This document shows positions 55,174 to 64,000 of a stretch of DNA of 64,000 nucleotides, piece after piece. This DNA is from Spirogloea muscicola (taxonomy: Eukaryota > Streptophyta > Zygnematophyceae > Spirogloeales > Spirogloeaceae). Numbering within the stretch: the stretch's first letter is position 1; each line of letters begins with the position of its first letter. The position numbers and the translations under genes were made by a program. A model generated the notes under the pieces. That model made no database searches. It had not been told where the DNA came from and was given only the letters and a program-made list of their open reading frames with translations. The stretch is from the NCBI GenBank assembly GCA_009602725.1, contig WELB01000207.1, positions 1-64,000 on the forward strand. Direction: 5' to 3'.

Positions 55174-55850
55174 TTGGGTACGGAAGTTCTAGTACCATTA
55201 GGCTTTGGTATTGACTATAATGCAGAACAAGCTTGGTACAGGCCTGGCAGGCACAAATCTTGCACAATTAAGGTTTGGTTGCCTTTCATCCAAGGGAAAC
55301 AGTCTGCTGACATACCAGCGTATAGTGGCATTGTCGCAGGTGTTTCCCCAGCAAAGGGCAAACCAAGCGAAGCTGATACGCTGATTCCATGGATTCTGAC
55401 TCCAGAGACGGGTCAACGCATGTTGCATTCTGACAGACCTCTGGTGCAGAAGCATGAAGTGATGCAATGTTGTGCGCCAATTTTTCCAAACAAGGACTTG
55501 GGCACTACATCGATGGCTTGTCAAGCACTGCAGGTGGTGCAGCCAAAGTTTGGCTCGGGTACGTTCTCACAGTTGCCAAACCTGTTCCATCGCTGCCACA
55601 TTGTCAGCAGGCGTGTTTTGCTCCATTATCTTATCAACACGATAAAGTGAACAAAGTGAAACGTAGCAAGCCAACTCGAAAGCCTATCCCACAGATACGG
55701 AAGTGGTACAAACACCAGGGGGGGGAACTACATTGTCTGACACCACAACTCACAAGCATACCTCCTGATGATTGGTTCTGTACAGCTTGTGTGGATCGTG
55801 ACCCAACTCTTCACCCTAGTCAGGATTCACAGTTGGGGGGGGGGTAATTT
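55174..55850 (+). CDS. Unassigned ORFs with a half PHD-like motif
   Basis: An ORF at 55174-55650 (158 residues, with LVPLGFGIDYNAEQAWYRPG) overlaps another at 55467-55847. The second ends in ELHCLTPQLTSIPPDDWFCT followed by AC; this is the pattern of the second half of a PHD zinc finger (...C-L-P-L-x-x-I-P-x-x-W-x-C-x-x-C), but the first cysteine pairs are not visible upstream in this frame. It may be an exon of an unfinished gene model or a remnant of a chromatin-type or mobile-element gene. No product name is justified. Confidence 0.3.
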
Positions 55851-55994
55851 GCAATTATTCATCACAAGCTCCAGGTCACTTTTCATACTTTTACTAGGCT
55901 ATCTTTTCAGAAATATTTTTGTTTGCAAAGTAGCAAGCCTAATTCCCCGTGTTTTTACTTTTATTCACAATGTGTTGCGTTGCCTGTCACGTAG

Positions 55995-56315
55995 ACTCCA
56001 ACAGTCTCACCTGAACTTCGGACTAATCTGTTCTATCGACGTTATGTGGCACTCGACATTCCGTGGCACGACAAGCTCCTGTCTGTCAGAGCTGTTCTCC
56101 CGCCCAGGTGTCCAGTTATCCAGTTGACCTCATCATTTTATATCAGAAACCTTGACCTTGTGCAAGCAGTTGAGGAGGCAGGGTGTTGCGCCCTTAATTA
56201 TCTCAGATCAACAAGGAAAGAGGAGAGACCAGATCTGAAGCTGAGGAGACAAAGAATGGCCTGGAGTCAAAGACAATCAGAACGAAACGTTACTACCACC
56301 CTATTGAGCTCATAA
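55995..56315 (+). CDS. Unassigned open segment
   Basis: The frame is open after a stop at 55992 and reads SPELRTNLFYRRYVALDIPW, then LLSVRAVLPPRCPVIQL and an Arg/Lys-rich end. There is no start codon near, so if real it is an internal exon. Its mixed composition looks coding-like, but no family was recognised. It sits 150 bases after the PHD-like fragment on the same strand. Confidence 0.25.
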   Translation, partial: TPTVSPELRTNLFYRRYVALDIPWHDKLLSVRAVLPPRCPVIQLTSSFYIRNLDLVQAVEEAGCCALNYLRSTRKEERPDLKLRRQRMAWSQRQSERNVTTTLLSS

Positions 56316-56334
56316 TGTTACAAGCGGATACCAG

Positions 56335-56904
56335 GTGCTCGAAGTGCAACGGCATCATGCCCGCGACGACCACAGCCATCGCCATGACCTGCTTCCTGCC
56401 AAAAACTCCTCAACCACCTCCACTACATTAACTACAGTGTCCTTGAATTCAGCTGCATCTACTTCAGTGATGGACCTGTCCCTTATGCAGAACAAGCACT
56501 CACGGCTTCTCAGGCACTGGGCGTTTGAGATGACTCCCACAAGATTTCTGTCCCAGCAGTCGTCAACATACGATGCTTTGCTGCGCTGCGTGTTTGACCA
56601 GCTGAAGTATGCAAGGCCCGACCGCTCCGAGATGCGTTTGTACTCTGTGCTGGAGAAGCGGAACGGAAAGAGCTCCAGCACCGCGCTACCCCGGGGCATG
56701 AAGATGGCATTGCTCAGCGACGCCCCATGCATGGACACGTACAGGACCGTCCTCTGCGAACAATGCAGTCAACCACCTCTCATGAGTTGTCATCTACTTC
56801 TTGACTTAAACTTGTTGAAGTTTGAGCTTTCACATCTACAATGTAAGAGGCAGAGCAAGACCCAGTATGTCAAGCTTCTGCCATGTCCAAATTTATGCTG
56901 CTAA
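56335..56904 (+). CDS. Unassigned ORF
   Basis: The ORF gives 189 residues: a Ser/Thr-rich start, then a segment with RLLRHWAFEMTPTRFLSQQ and DALLRCVFDQLKYARPDRSE followed by MRLYSVLEKRNGK. The central part has coding-like composition. It does not match the N-terminal half of NAL1 proteases, although it lies where that half would be expected. Confidence 0.3.
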   Translation: MLEVQRHHARDDHSHRHDLLPAKNSSTTSTTLTTVSLNSAASTSVMDLSLMQNKHSRLLRHWAFEMTPTRFLSQQSSTYDALLRCVFDQLKYARPDRSEMRLYSVLEKRNGKSSSTALPRGMKMALLSDAPCMDTYRTVLCEQCSQPPLMSCHLLLDLNLLKFELSHLQCKRQSKTQYVKLLPCPNLCC

Positions 56905-57224
56905 TCATGACAGCGGCCATGTGCTGTGTGGAACTGAGGCACTGACTCGGACATTCCAAAACGTGCAGCATTACCTGCATTGTGGCAACTTGTTGAACAA
57001 ATTTCATGTCCCCCATCGTCACAACTNCCCTTCCCGCTCACCCCCTTCTCCTCTTCCTTGCTTGACAACCTGCTCCCCTCCCCACTCGTCCTTTGGCTGA
57101 TGCTCCTCCTCTCCTCCATCTGGTTGCTACAAGGGCCATCCAAGCCCCCCCCAACAGCCTTGATTGCCGAAGTTCTGACCTCTGGCCGGGGCGGCGCGGC
57201 GGTGTCGGCAAGCGCGGGGCGCAG

Positions 57225-58960
57225 GGCCGGCGGGCTATCGGCTTCCTGACCAACTGCCACGTGGCGGTGGACATCGGGCAGCCGCGGCAGCGGCTGTACC
57301 ACCCGCTGCCGCCGTCGCTGGGGCCGGGCGTGTACCTCGGCGCCGTGGAGCTGGCGACCAGCTTCGCATCCGACCACTCGTGGTACGGCATCTTCGCCGG
57401 CCAGAACCCAGGTCAGGACCCTGGTCAGGCTTGCGGCCGGGCTGCTCCCCCCTCTCTCTCTCACTCCCCCCATGCACTCTCTTCCCCTCTCCTGTTGCTT
57501 GCCCTCCCTCCTCTATTGCTCGACTTTTGCTGATGAGAACTCTGCACAACGTTGCCCCCTCCCCTCTTCCTTAGCACCCCATCTACCCCCACTTCCTCTC
57601 TCCCCCTTCATGCACATCATTGTTATGTGCAAGTTGGCTGCTGATGCTTCTTCCCCTCCGCCCTTCCTCCCTGTCTCCCTCCTCTTCTTGGGTGCTCAGA
57701 GACGTTTGTGCGTGTGGACGGTGCCTTCATCCCGTTCAACCTCGGCTTCGACTACTCGCGGCTCACGACGCACCTCAAAGGCATCGGCCAGATGGGCCCG
57801 GTGTACTCCATCGACCTCGCATCCCCCATCTCCAGGTCAGCCCCCTGTGCCACTGCCGCAGGCGAGAGCAGCAGCAGCACCTCCTTGCCGCAGCCGGCCG
57901 CGCGGCTTCCGCCACGCTGCTCCTCCGAACTCCTGCCGCTCACTCCCTCCCCCCTTTGCCGGCCCGGCAGCGTGATCGGGCAGCAAGTCTCCAAGGTCGG
58001 GCGAAGCAGCGGCGTGACACATGGCGTGCTGATGGGGTACGCGGTCGAGTACAACGACGACAAGGGCATGTGCTTCTTCACCGACTTCCTCATCCTCGGC
58101 GAGAACAAGCACCCGTTCGACCTCGAGGGCGACTCGGGCTCGCTCATCCTGCTCGACCCCGGCAGCGCTGTCGGCAACAGCGCCGGCAGCGGCAGCGCCG
58201 ACGAAGCCGCGCTGGCCCGGCCGTTTGGCATCATCTGGGGCGGCACTGCCAACCGCGGGCGCGTGAAGCTGCGGTCGGGCCACGGCCCCGAGAACTGGAC
58301 GTCGGGCGTCGACCTCGGCCGCCTCCTCGACCTCCTCGAGCTCGACCTCATCAGCGCGCCTGAGGAGCTCAAAGGCATGGGACCGCCTCCTTCCTCCTCC
58401 ATCTATCTCCCTCCCTCCTTCCTCCACCTCCCTTCCCTCCTTCCTCCACCTCCCTTTGCATCTGCCGTGCGAGGTGCTGACTGATGCAATGGGTGCGCCC
58501 GTTGGGGCTCCCACCAGCTGCGTTGGCGGAGCAGGAGACAAGCGGCGCAGGCCGACGAGCTGCAGCCGAGCCGCCGAGTGCCAGCGGCGGCGGCGGTGGT
58601 GGCGCTGGCAGCGGCGGCGGTGGTGGAGATCATCGAAGCACCTCAGCGGCGGTCGGACCACCAGCAGTCACTGGGCCGTCGCAGATCAAGCATATGGAAT
58701 TCCGTTCCGATGCCAGCGGCACCGCTGCGCGCCTCTTGACAAACCCCGAGGAGGTGCCAACGTACTCGCACGAGGCCACCAGCGGTGGCAGCAGTGGCGG
58801 CGGCGACTTCCTTGGCCGGATTAGCAGCCCTGGCGGCAGCGAAGGTGGCGTCAAACGGCCCGAGTCAGTGGTGGGCCTTGTGATGGAGCCTCCTGGCGGC
58901 AGCAGCCCCGAGCTTGCGCTGCCTCAAGTCAAGCGCCCCAAGTTCGACCTCCTCAGGTGA
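57225..58960 (+). CDS. NARROW LEAF 1-like trypsin-fold protease
   Basis: The gene has a serine-protease fold as in plant NAL1. Exons joined in phase: 57225-57411 (GFLTNCHVAVD, LGPGVYLGAVELATSF), 57700-57835 (ETFVRVDGAFIPF, KGIGQMGPVYSIDLASPIS), 57971-58374 (IGQQVSKVGRSSGVTHGVLM, AVEYNDDKGMCFFTDFL, FDLEGDSGSLIL, GIIWGGTANRGR, ENWTSGVDLGRLLDLLELDL) and 58518-58960 (Gly/Ser-rich tail ending KRPKFDLLR). The catalytic triad is all present: His at 57258, Asp at 57717, Ser at 58134. The third intron seems to start with GC rather than GT. The N-terminal half of NAL1 (about 200 residues before the His) was not found upstream; one N lies at 57027. Rice NAL1 affects leaf form; a role in an alga is unknown. 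Confidence 0.88.
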
Positions 58961-59622
58961 CTGCTATTGTGGTGCCGGCCTGCGTCGCGCATGCTGAGTG
59001 TGCTGCTCTTCTTCTTGCGGCCTGGAGCGCGGAGCGGGGAGGGAGGAGGGAAGGAGGGAGGGAGGAGGGAAGGAGGGAGGAGGGAGGGAGGAGAGAGGTT
59101 GCCCTTGTCCGTCACGCGGACCCCGTGCCAGCCCCGACGAGCTCAGTCAATCAGCGGAGTCCGTGGGAAGTATGGCCCAAACGGCCGCGCCTTGTGCAGC
59201 GGCTGGCAACTGCCTGGCCATCTCTGTTACCGTGTCTAGACTAGGAGCCCCGAGAAGTCGTGCCAGCCTCTTGCATCGGCGGCTGCTGCCGCTCTGCCAC
59301 CACCATCTGCCGCCTGGGATCATGCAGGCGGCGTCATCGCCGCGGACACCGCCCTCCCCTCTCGACCCTCCCACAGTTCCTCTGCCCAAGCCGCCATGGC
59401 TGCTGCATTGCTACCCTCCTCCTTTGCGTTTAACGCCTGTGGCGCCCTTGCCGCCCAGCGCAGCACGCTGCCGACGTTACCGTCGACGGGCAAATTTGCA
59501 TACATAGACCATTGCGCATGTACACCAAGACAAGCAAGTGAGCTATTTCACAGAGGCCTCTGTGCCCGTTATCTTCCGATTGTGCTCAGCTTGTTGCTAC
59601 AGCAGCCTGCCAATAATGGATG
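58961..59622. other. Convergent spacer with GA-rich tract
   Basis: The spacer lies between the ends of the NAL1-like gene (+) and CIAO1 (-). It contains a GGGAGGAGGGAAGGAGG-type purine tract at 59034-59098. Forward ORFs (58998-59507 and others) are driven by composition. Confidence 0.5.
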
Positions 59623-62027
59623 TTAGTTGGCCAAGGCATCGTCGGCAGCATTGCTGCTGTTGCCGTCGTGTCTCCTACCATCTCGCAGCTCCCAGATGCG
59701 CACAAGCTCGTCGTCCCCGCACGATGCCAGCAGCGCTGCCTCCTGCGCCCGCCCGCTCGACCGCCGGCGCCTACTTTCAGTGGTCGCCCTGGGTCGCTGC
59801 GTGGTCGAGGACCAGCACTCATGTCGAGGCTTGTGCGTACCTTGGGGTGCCACCGCACGCAGTTGACGTCCGTGGTGTGCGCCTTGGGCCGACAGAGCAG
59901 CAGCTGGAATGGCCGCTACAACACGACCGCGGCAAAACGGCAAAAATGAGCACATAGTGAGGGAGGGAGGAGTAATGAGACGGGTTGGAGGAATCACAGA
60001 GCGCACAAAGGGCGCACTGCAAGGGGCTCGGCGCTGCATACCGGCGGGTGTGCGGTGTGAAGGTCCTCATCCACACAGAAGAGCCTGATGCAGTCGTCCC
60101 CAGCGCCCGTTGCGATGAGGCCATTGAGTCTGCGCTTACGCTCGTACCAGCAGCAGAGGAGTCAAGCAAGGTGCGGCATGGTCTTCACCAACAACCGCTG
60201 CACCAGCACGGCAGAACCGGAGTCGTCAAGAGGCCGACGAGACCTGGACCAGTCGATGGAGAAAATGGTGCGGTTGTGTGTGCCGGCGATCGTCTGCAGA
60301 TGCTTCCTGCACGCCCCGCCGCGGCCGCCGGCGTCCCTCAAGCCGGCTGGGCGGTACTGGTTTGCGACGAGCGGCGCATGATTGCAATGCTCCGATAAAC
60401 GGCAGAGAAGGCCGCAGGCACGCACCAGGGGGCGGCCGCCACATCAGAGCTCGTGTCCCAGATCATGACTGTGCAGTCATCGCTGCGAAGCAAAGCCGCC
60501 ACTTGCTGCACTGAGCTGGAGGGAGGAAGATGCGATAGCTGGAGGAAGGACAGAAGGGGACGAGGAGGGCATGATAAGGTGGAGTCTAGAGGAAAGGAAA
60601 GAGCTTGAGAGTGTCAAGAATAATTGTTGGGAACAAGCTTGGGAGGTAGGAGGCTGGCAGGGTGGAGGGAGAGCAGGGAAGGAGGGAGGGAGGGAGAGGA
60701 GGGAAGGAGGAGAGGAGGAGAGAGGGAGGAAGGCAAGGAGCGCAGCAAAGGGGAGCTGCGGACTGCAGTACCTGCACGATGCGAGGCGGCTCCCGTCGCG
60801 GTCGAAGGCCACAGCCCACACCGTAGACGCATGCCCCTCGCTGTCGCGCCGCGTACGTGGTGGGGGCATGAGTCCCGGAGCTCTTCGAGCACGAGATGCC
60901 GCCACTGCTGCGCCGAGTGCAGGCCCTGGCAGCAGCAGGAGGAAGCTCTGGACGACGCCAAGCGAAATTGCAGCGATCGTCCTCACCTGCCTTGACCGGC
61001 TTCCAGCGTCTGCACGCAGCGCCAGTCCTCGCCGTCGTCGTCCTCCGCCCAGATCTGCAGCACCATCGATGGCCAAGAGCTGTCGACACCGAGGGCCGAG
61101 AGAGAAACCTTGGAGTTGCGTCTCAGCTCACAATGTAGGGCCTCACCTTGATGGAGTCGTCATATGAGGCGGAGACGAGGATGTCGCGTGTCGGGTGCCA
61201 GGCGACAGCCTTGACGTCGCCGCCGTGGCCGTGGAGCACGGCGGCGCACTCGAAGTCGTCGCTAGGCCCGGCGGCGGCAGCCGGCGCCTCCCACACCCAC
61301 ACGCTCTTGTCGCGGCTGCAGGCTGCCAGCAGGTTGCCGTCGGCGCTCCACGCCACGCCCTTGACCTCGTTCTCGGTCCCCTGCGGCGGTGGCAGCGGCC
61401 ATGACTCGAGCTTGACATTGGGACCACGAGGAACACGAGAGAGGGAACGCTGAGGGGTTGCGGAGGAGACGTGAGGAGGGAGGCGGGGAGGGAGGGTGGA
61501 AGCAGCGGCCCCATCTTCAGGAGTACCTCGAGGGAGGCGACGCACTCGAAGTCGAAGTCGCGCTCGCTGGCGCGCTGCCACACGAGCGTCACGGCGTCGA
61601 AGCCGGCGGTGGCGAGGCGCCGGCTGCAGGGCGACCACGCCGCGCAGCGCACCGTGCGCGTGTGCCGGTCCTCCAGCACCGCCTGGCCAGCACGCGAGAC
61701 TTGGGTTTTGGATTCACCAGGAAACCTAAAACGGGGGCCAGCTCAGGCTTGGCTTGCAAGAGTTGCTCCGGGGGGGGGCGCGAGTGGAGGAGGAGGATTT
61801 TTGCACAATTTTGGNGAGGAGGGAGGGAGGAGGGAGGGAGGAGGGAGGGCGGGGACCTTGCAAGCCCAGGTGCCGTCGCGCTCGCGGGCCCAGACGCGGA
61901 CCGCCTTGTCGCCGCCGCAGGAGGCGAGCGCGGCGCCCGAGGGCGACCACGCGACGGACCACACCCGCCCCGCGTGCCCCGCCAGCACCGCCACCTCCGC
62001 CAGCTCCGCCACGCCGCCCTCCCGCAT
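59623..62027 (-). CDS. CIAO1: CIAO1/CIA1 Fe-S assembly WD40 protein
   Basis: This is the targeting-complex subunit of the cytosolic iron-sulphur assembly machinery, a seven-bladed WD40 propeller. Ten exons join in phase to 362 residues, normal for the family: 62027-61857, 61682-61527, 61380-61147, 61054-60987, 60840-60772, 60482-60426, 60306-60244, 60129-60042, 59903-59841 and 59742-59623. Blade motifs include [133 protein letters not shown] and [37 protein letters not shown] is typical of CIAO1. Intron 1 carries a GGGAGG tract and one N (61815). The start context is GCGATGC. Confidence 0.95.
60661..60741. repeat. Purine-rich simple repeat in CIAO1 intron
   Basis: A GGAGGGAGGGAGGGAGAGG-type tract lies in the intron between exons 5 and 6. 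Similar tracts occur at 59034-59098 and 61815-61851. Confidence 0.9.
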
Positions 62028-62487
62028 CGCTCAGCGGTGGCGGCGCCCTCCTCCTCCCTCTCCGCGCGCCTCCCTCAGTGCCCCTTCTCCTGCTTGCACC
62101 CTCTCTCGCCGCGCTCGCAAGGACTGCAATGGCTTCCGGCGGCGCCTGAGCGGTCCTTCGCGGCGACGCTGGCAGCACAACGGCCACACTCTTGCGACTG
62201 AGCGGGCCAGGCATGCGATGGACTTGTGGGTCGGACGCTGAGTGGGAATTGGCGGCTTGGGAAGCAGAGGCTGGGCTTGGAGACAAGATGGAGACGGGAG
62301 GAGAGAGAGACTCTTGCAGAAGAGGGGCGGAGGAGAGGAAGGGGGGATGGTGCGGAGGGAGAAGCTTCAATCCCGTCAAGGGGCTAAACCCCCCTCTCCT
62401 CCCTCTCTCCCCCTCCTCCGACCACGAGCGCCAGCGCTCGGCGGCGGCGGCGGCGGCGGCGGCGGCGGAGGAGGAGGAGGCGCCGCC
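62028..62487. promoter_or_regulatory. Bidirectional promoter region CIAO1/TOM20
   Basis: The region is 460 bases between two start codons pointing away from each other. It contains a GGC trinucleotide tract (about 62440-62466) right before the TOM20 start, and a pyrimidine-rich stretch (62390-62420). No TATA box is obvious. Confidence 0.5.
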
Positions 62488-63811
62488 ATGGAGCTGCCGC
62501 CGGGCGACCTGGAGCGGCTCATGTTCTTCGAGCAGGCGCGGGAGATGTGCGCGGCGGACCACCGCTGCAACCCCAAGGACGCCGACGTGAGGCCGCGCCC
62601 TGCCCGCCGCCGCCGCTGGCGCTCGCTTGTGTTCTGAGTGGCCTCTCATGCGCGCTCGAGTGCTGAGCCTCTGGCGATGGCGGCGGCGGCGGCGGCGGCG
62701 CAGAACCTGACGCGGTGGGGCGGCGCGCTGCTGGAGCTCGCGCACTTCCGCTCCGGCACCGACTCCGCGGAGATGATGGACGGTGCGCCGGCGACGGAGC
62801 ACCCACAGCTCCGCCTCTGCTCGCCCTCCCTCTTTCCCATGAGCGCCGGCGCCGGCGCCAGCGCTGGAGTGGCGCTGTTGCGGGCGGCACTGAGGTAGAG
62901 CCGACGCTGTCGCTGGCGCAGAGGCGGTGTCGAAGCTGGAGCAGGCGCTCAAGGTGGACCCGCGCAAGGCGGACGCGCTGTGGTGCCTCGGGCAGACGCA
63001 CACGGCGCAGGGCTTCCTGCTGCAGGACGCCGCGCGCGCCAACGCGCTGTTCCAGAAGGCCGCCGCCTGCTTCCAGGGCGCCCTCGACGAGGTGCGTGGC
63101 CACGTCGGGGCCTCGACTCGGAGCGCTCCCCATGCCAAGGCTGCTGCTTGCGGCGGCTGCCATGGCATCTGCTTCACGGCGTCCTGCACAGCGCCCGACG
63201 TCTGACTTTTTGAGAGGTGGCGGTGGCCCGCGCGCAGGACCCCACGAACGAGGGCTACAAGAAGGCCCTCGAGCTCGCCGACAAGGTGACTGCCCTGCAA
63301 AGCCAGCTAGCCAGAGCGCCGCTCCTTGTGCTTTATGGCAGGGTGCTCGTCACAGTGACCAATCGCTTTGACTAGGTATGCTTAGATGTGAATCTGGCAC
63401 ATGGAGCAATTGCACACACAAAGCAGCAGCCGATTCTTGCGATTTGTTTCGCAGGCGCCGCTGCTCCACCAGGAGATGCAGCGAGAGCTGTCCACCCGTG
63501 CCCAGCTCGGTGCACTTGCTGCACCGCCAGCAGAAAGCTCCAGGGTAGGCCTCACCAGCACCAGTGCTGTGTCACTTCATCAAGCAATGGCTACCGCGTT
63601 CCTGCATGTCCAAGTCAGCTGACCAATCATAGCTGGAGTCTAATGGCTGACCATCAAGGTGACATCGCAGGCTGCCAAGAAGAAGAAGGCCAACAACGGG
63701 GAGCTCCTGTACGACATGCTGGGGTGGGTCATCCTTACGGCGGCAGTTGTTGCGTGGGTTGGGCTTGCCAAGTCCGCGGTGCCTGCGACACCGCCGCCGC
63801 CAGGTCGATGA
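62488..63811 (+). CDS. TOM20: Plant-type mitochondrial import receptor TOM20
   Basis: This is a receptor subunit of the outer-membrane translocase. Six exons join in phase to 208 residues: 62488-62586, 62704-62782, 62922-63091, 63238-63285, 63455-63544 and 63671-63811. Family motifs in order: LERLMFFEQAREMC, DADNLTRWGGALLEL (across the first intron), AVSKLEQALKVDPRKADALW with CLG (TPR-like), FQKAAACFQGALDE, APLLHQEMQ, and the C-terminal anchor LYDMLGWVILTAAVVAWVGL followed by AKSAVP. The C-tail anchor, opposite to the N-anchor of animal and fungal Tom20, places it in the plant lineage. A Lys-rich segment (AAKKKK) precedes the anchor. The length is normal and the start is the first ATG, just after a GGC tract. 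Confidence 0.95.
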
Positions 63812-64000
63812 GTTCTCGCTGATCAAGGTGGCGCTTGGGACTCGTCGACGAGGCTACTTCGTGAAGGGCTCGGGCACTGTCAGCGACCTCTCCAGCCATT
63901 TCTCCTCCAGTTGCTGACTGACGTGGCTCCGAGTCATCTCCTCGCCACGGCCACTGCCGCGGCTGTCATAGCACAGACTGACTCCTGTACAGAGCTGTTA
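63812..64000. other. 3' flank of TOM20
   Basis: Presumed 3' UTR and flank, cut by the window end; nothing else was seen. Confidence 0.5.

Noticed and set aside
56822-57100. ORF crossing the N at 57027 as the NAL1 N-terminal exon
   Set aside because: It shows none of the conserved NAL1 N-terminal motifs and depends on an undetermined base.
58998-59507. Forward ORF rich in Arg, Gly and Glu
   Set aside because: It is created by the GGGAGG purine tract and has no supporting domain.

Overview
The window looks like nuclear DNA of a green plant-lineage alga, most likely a chlorophyte (possibly a trebouxiophyte; the class is a guess). The recognisable genes are intron-rich and of Viridiplantae type: a full-size PDR/ABCG transporter, PA200, HEN1, NEOXANTHIN-DEFICIENT 1 (NXD1), a NARROW LEAF 1-like protease, CIAO1 and a C-tail-anchored plant-type TOM20. 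Exons are short, introns run from about 60 to a few hundred bases, and GC content rises sharply near 5' ends. The assembly has one 307-base N gap (19173-19479) and single Ns at 50395, 57027 and 61815.

Layout. 1-9.1 kb is repeat-rich: two diverged direct copies of a 2 kb unit (45-2050 and 4577-6553) and pieces of a second dispersed element, with no confident host gene. 9.1-19.5 kb (-) is the ABCG/PDR transporter, its N terminus crossing the gap. 19.8-23.1 kb is a dense repeat cluster. 23.2-23.7 kb (-) holds an unrecognised ORF. 24.2-37.2 kb (-) is PA200. 37.2-38.7 kb is repeats, including an inverted 3' fragment of the 2 kb unit. 39.1-41.15 kb (-) is a conserved but unnamed protein with a paired-cysteine and DHMPPN motif; it is head-to-head with HEN1 (41.67-47.3 kb, +). 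HEN1 converges on NXD1 (48.04-50.3 kb, -). 50.6-54.1 kb is repeats, 54.1-54.95 kb a GC-rich island with a perfect stem-loop, and 55.2-57.0 kb holds unassigned ORFs. 57.2-58.96 kb (+) is the NAL1-like protease, apparently without its N-terminal half. CIAO1 (59.6-62.03 kb, -) and TOM20 (62.49-63.81 kb, +) are divergent across 460 bp.

The genes do not form one pathway. They are housekeeping and regulatory functions: membrane export, proteasome activation, small-RNA 3'-end methylation, carotenoid/neoxanthin formation, cytosolic Fe-S assembly and mitochondrial protein import. The least explained material is the dispersed repeat family. It carries a short GGGCTG...CAGCCC hairpin found at least 22 times on both strands, a conserved GCGCACCGCGCGCC block, and a conserved 3' block. 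One fragment sits in the last intron of the transporter gene. No CRISPR, rRNA, tRNA or reverse-transcriptase signature could be supported by eye.
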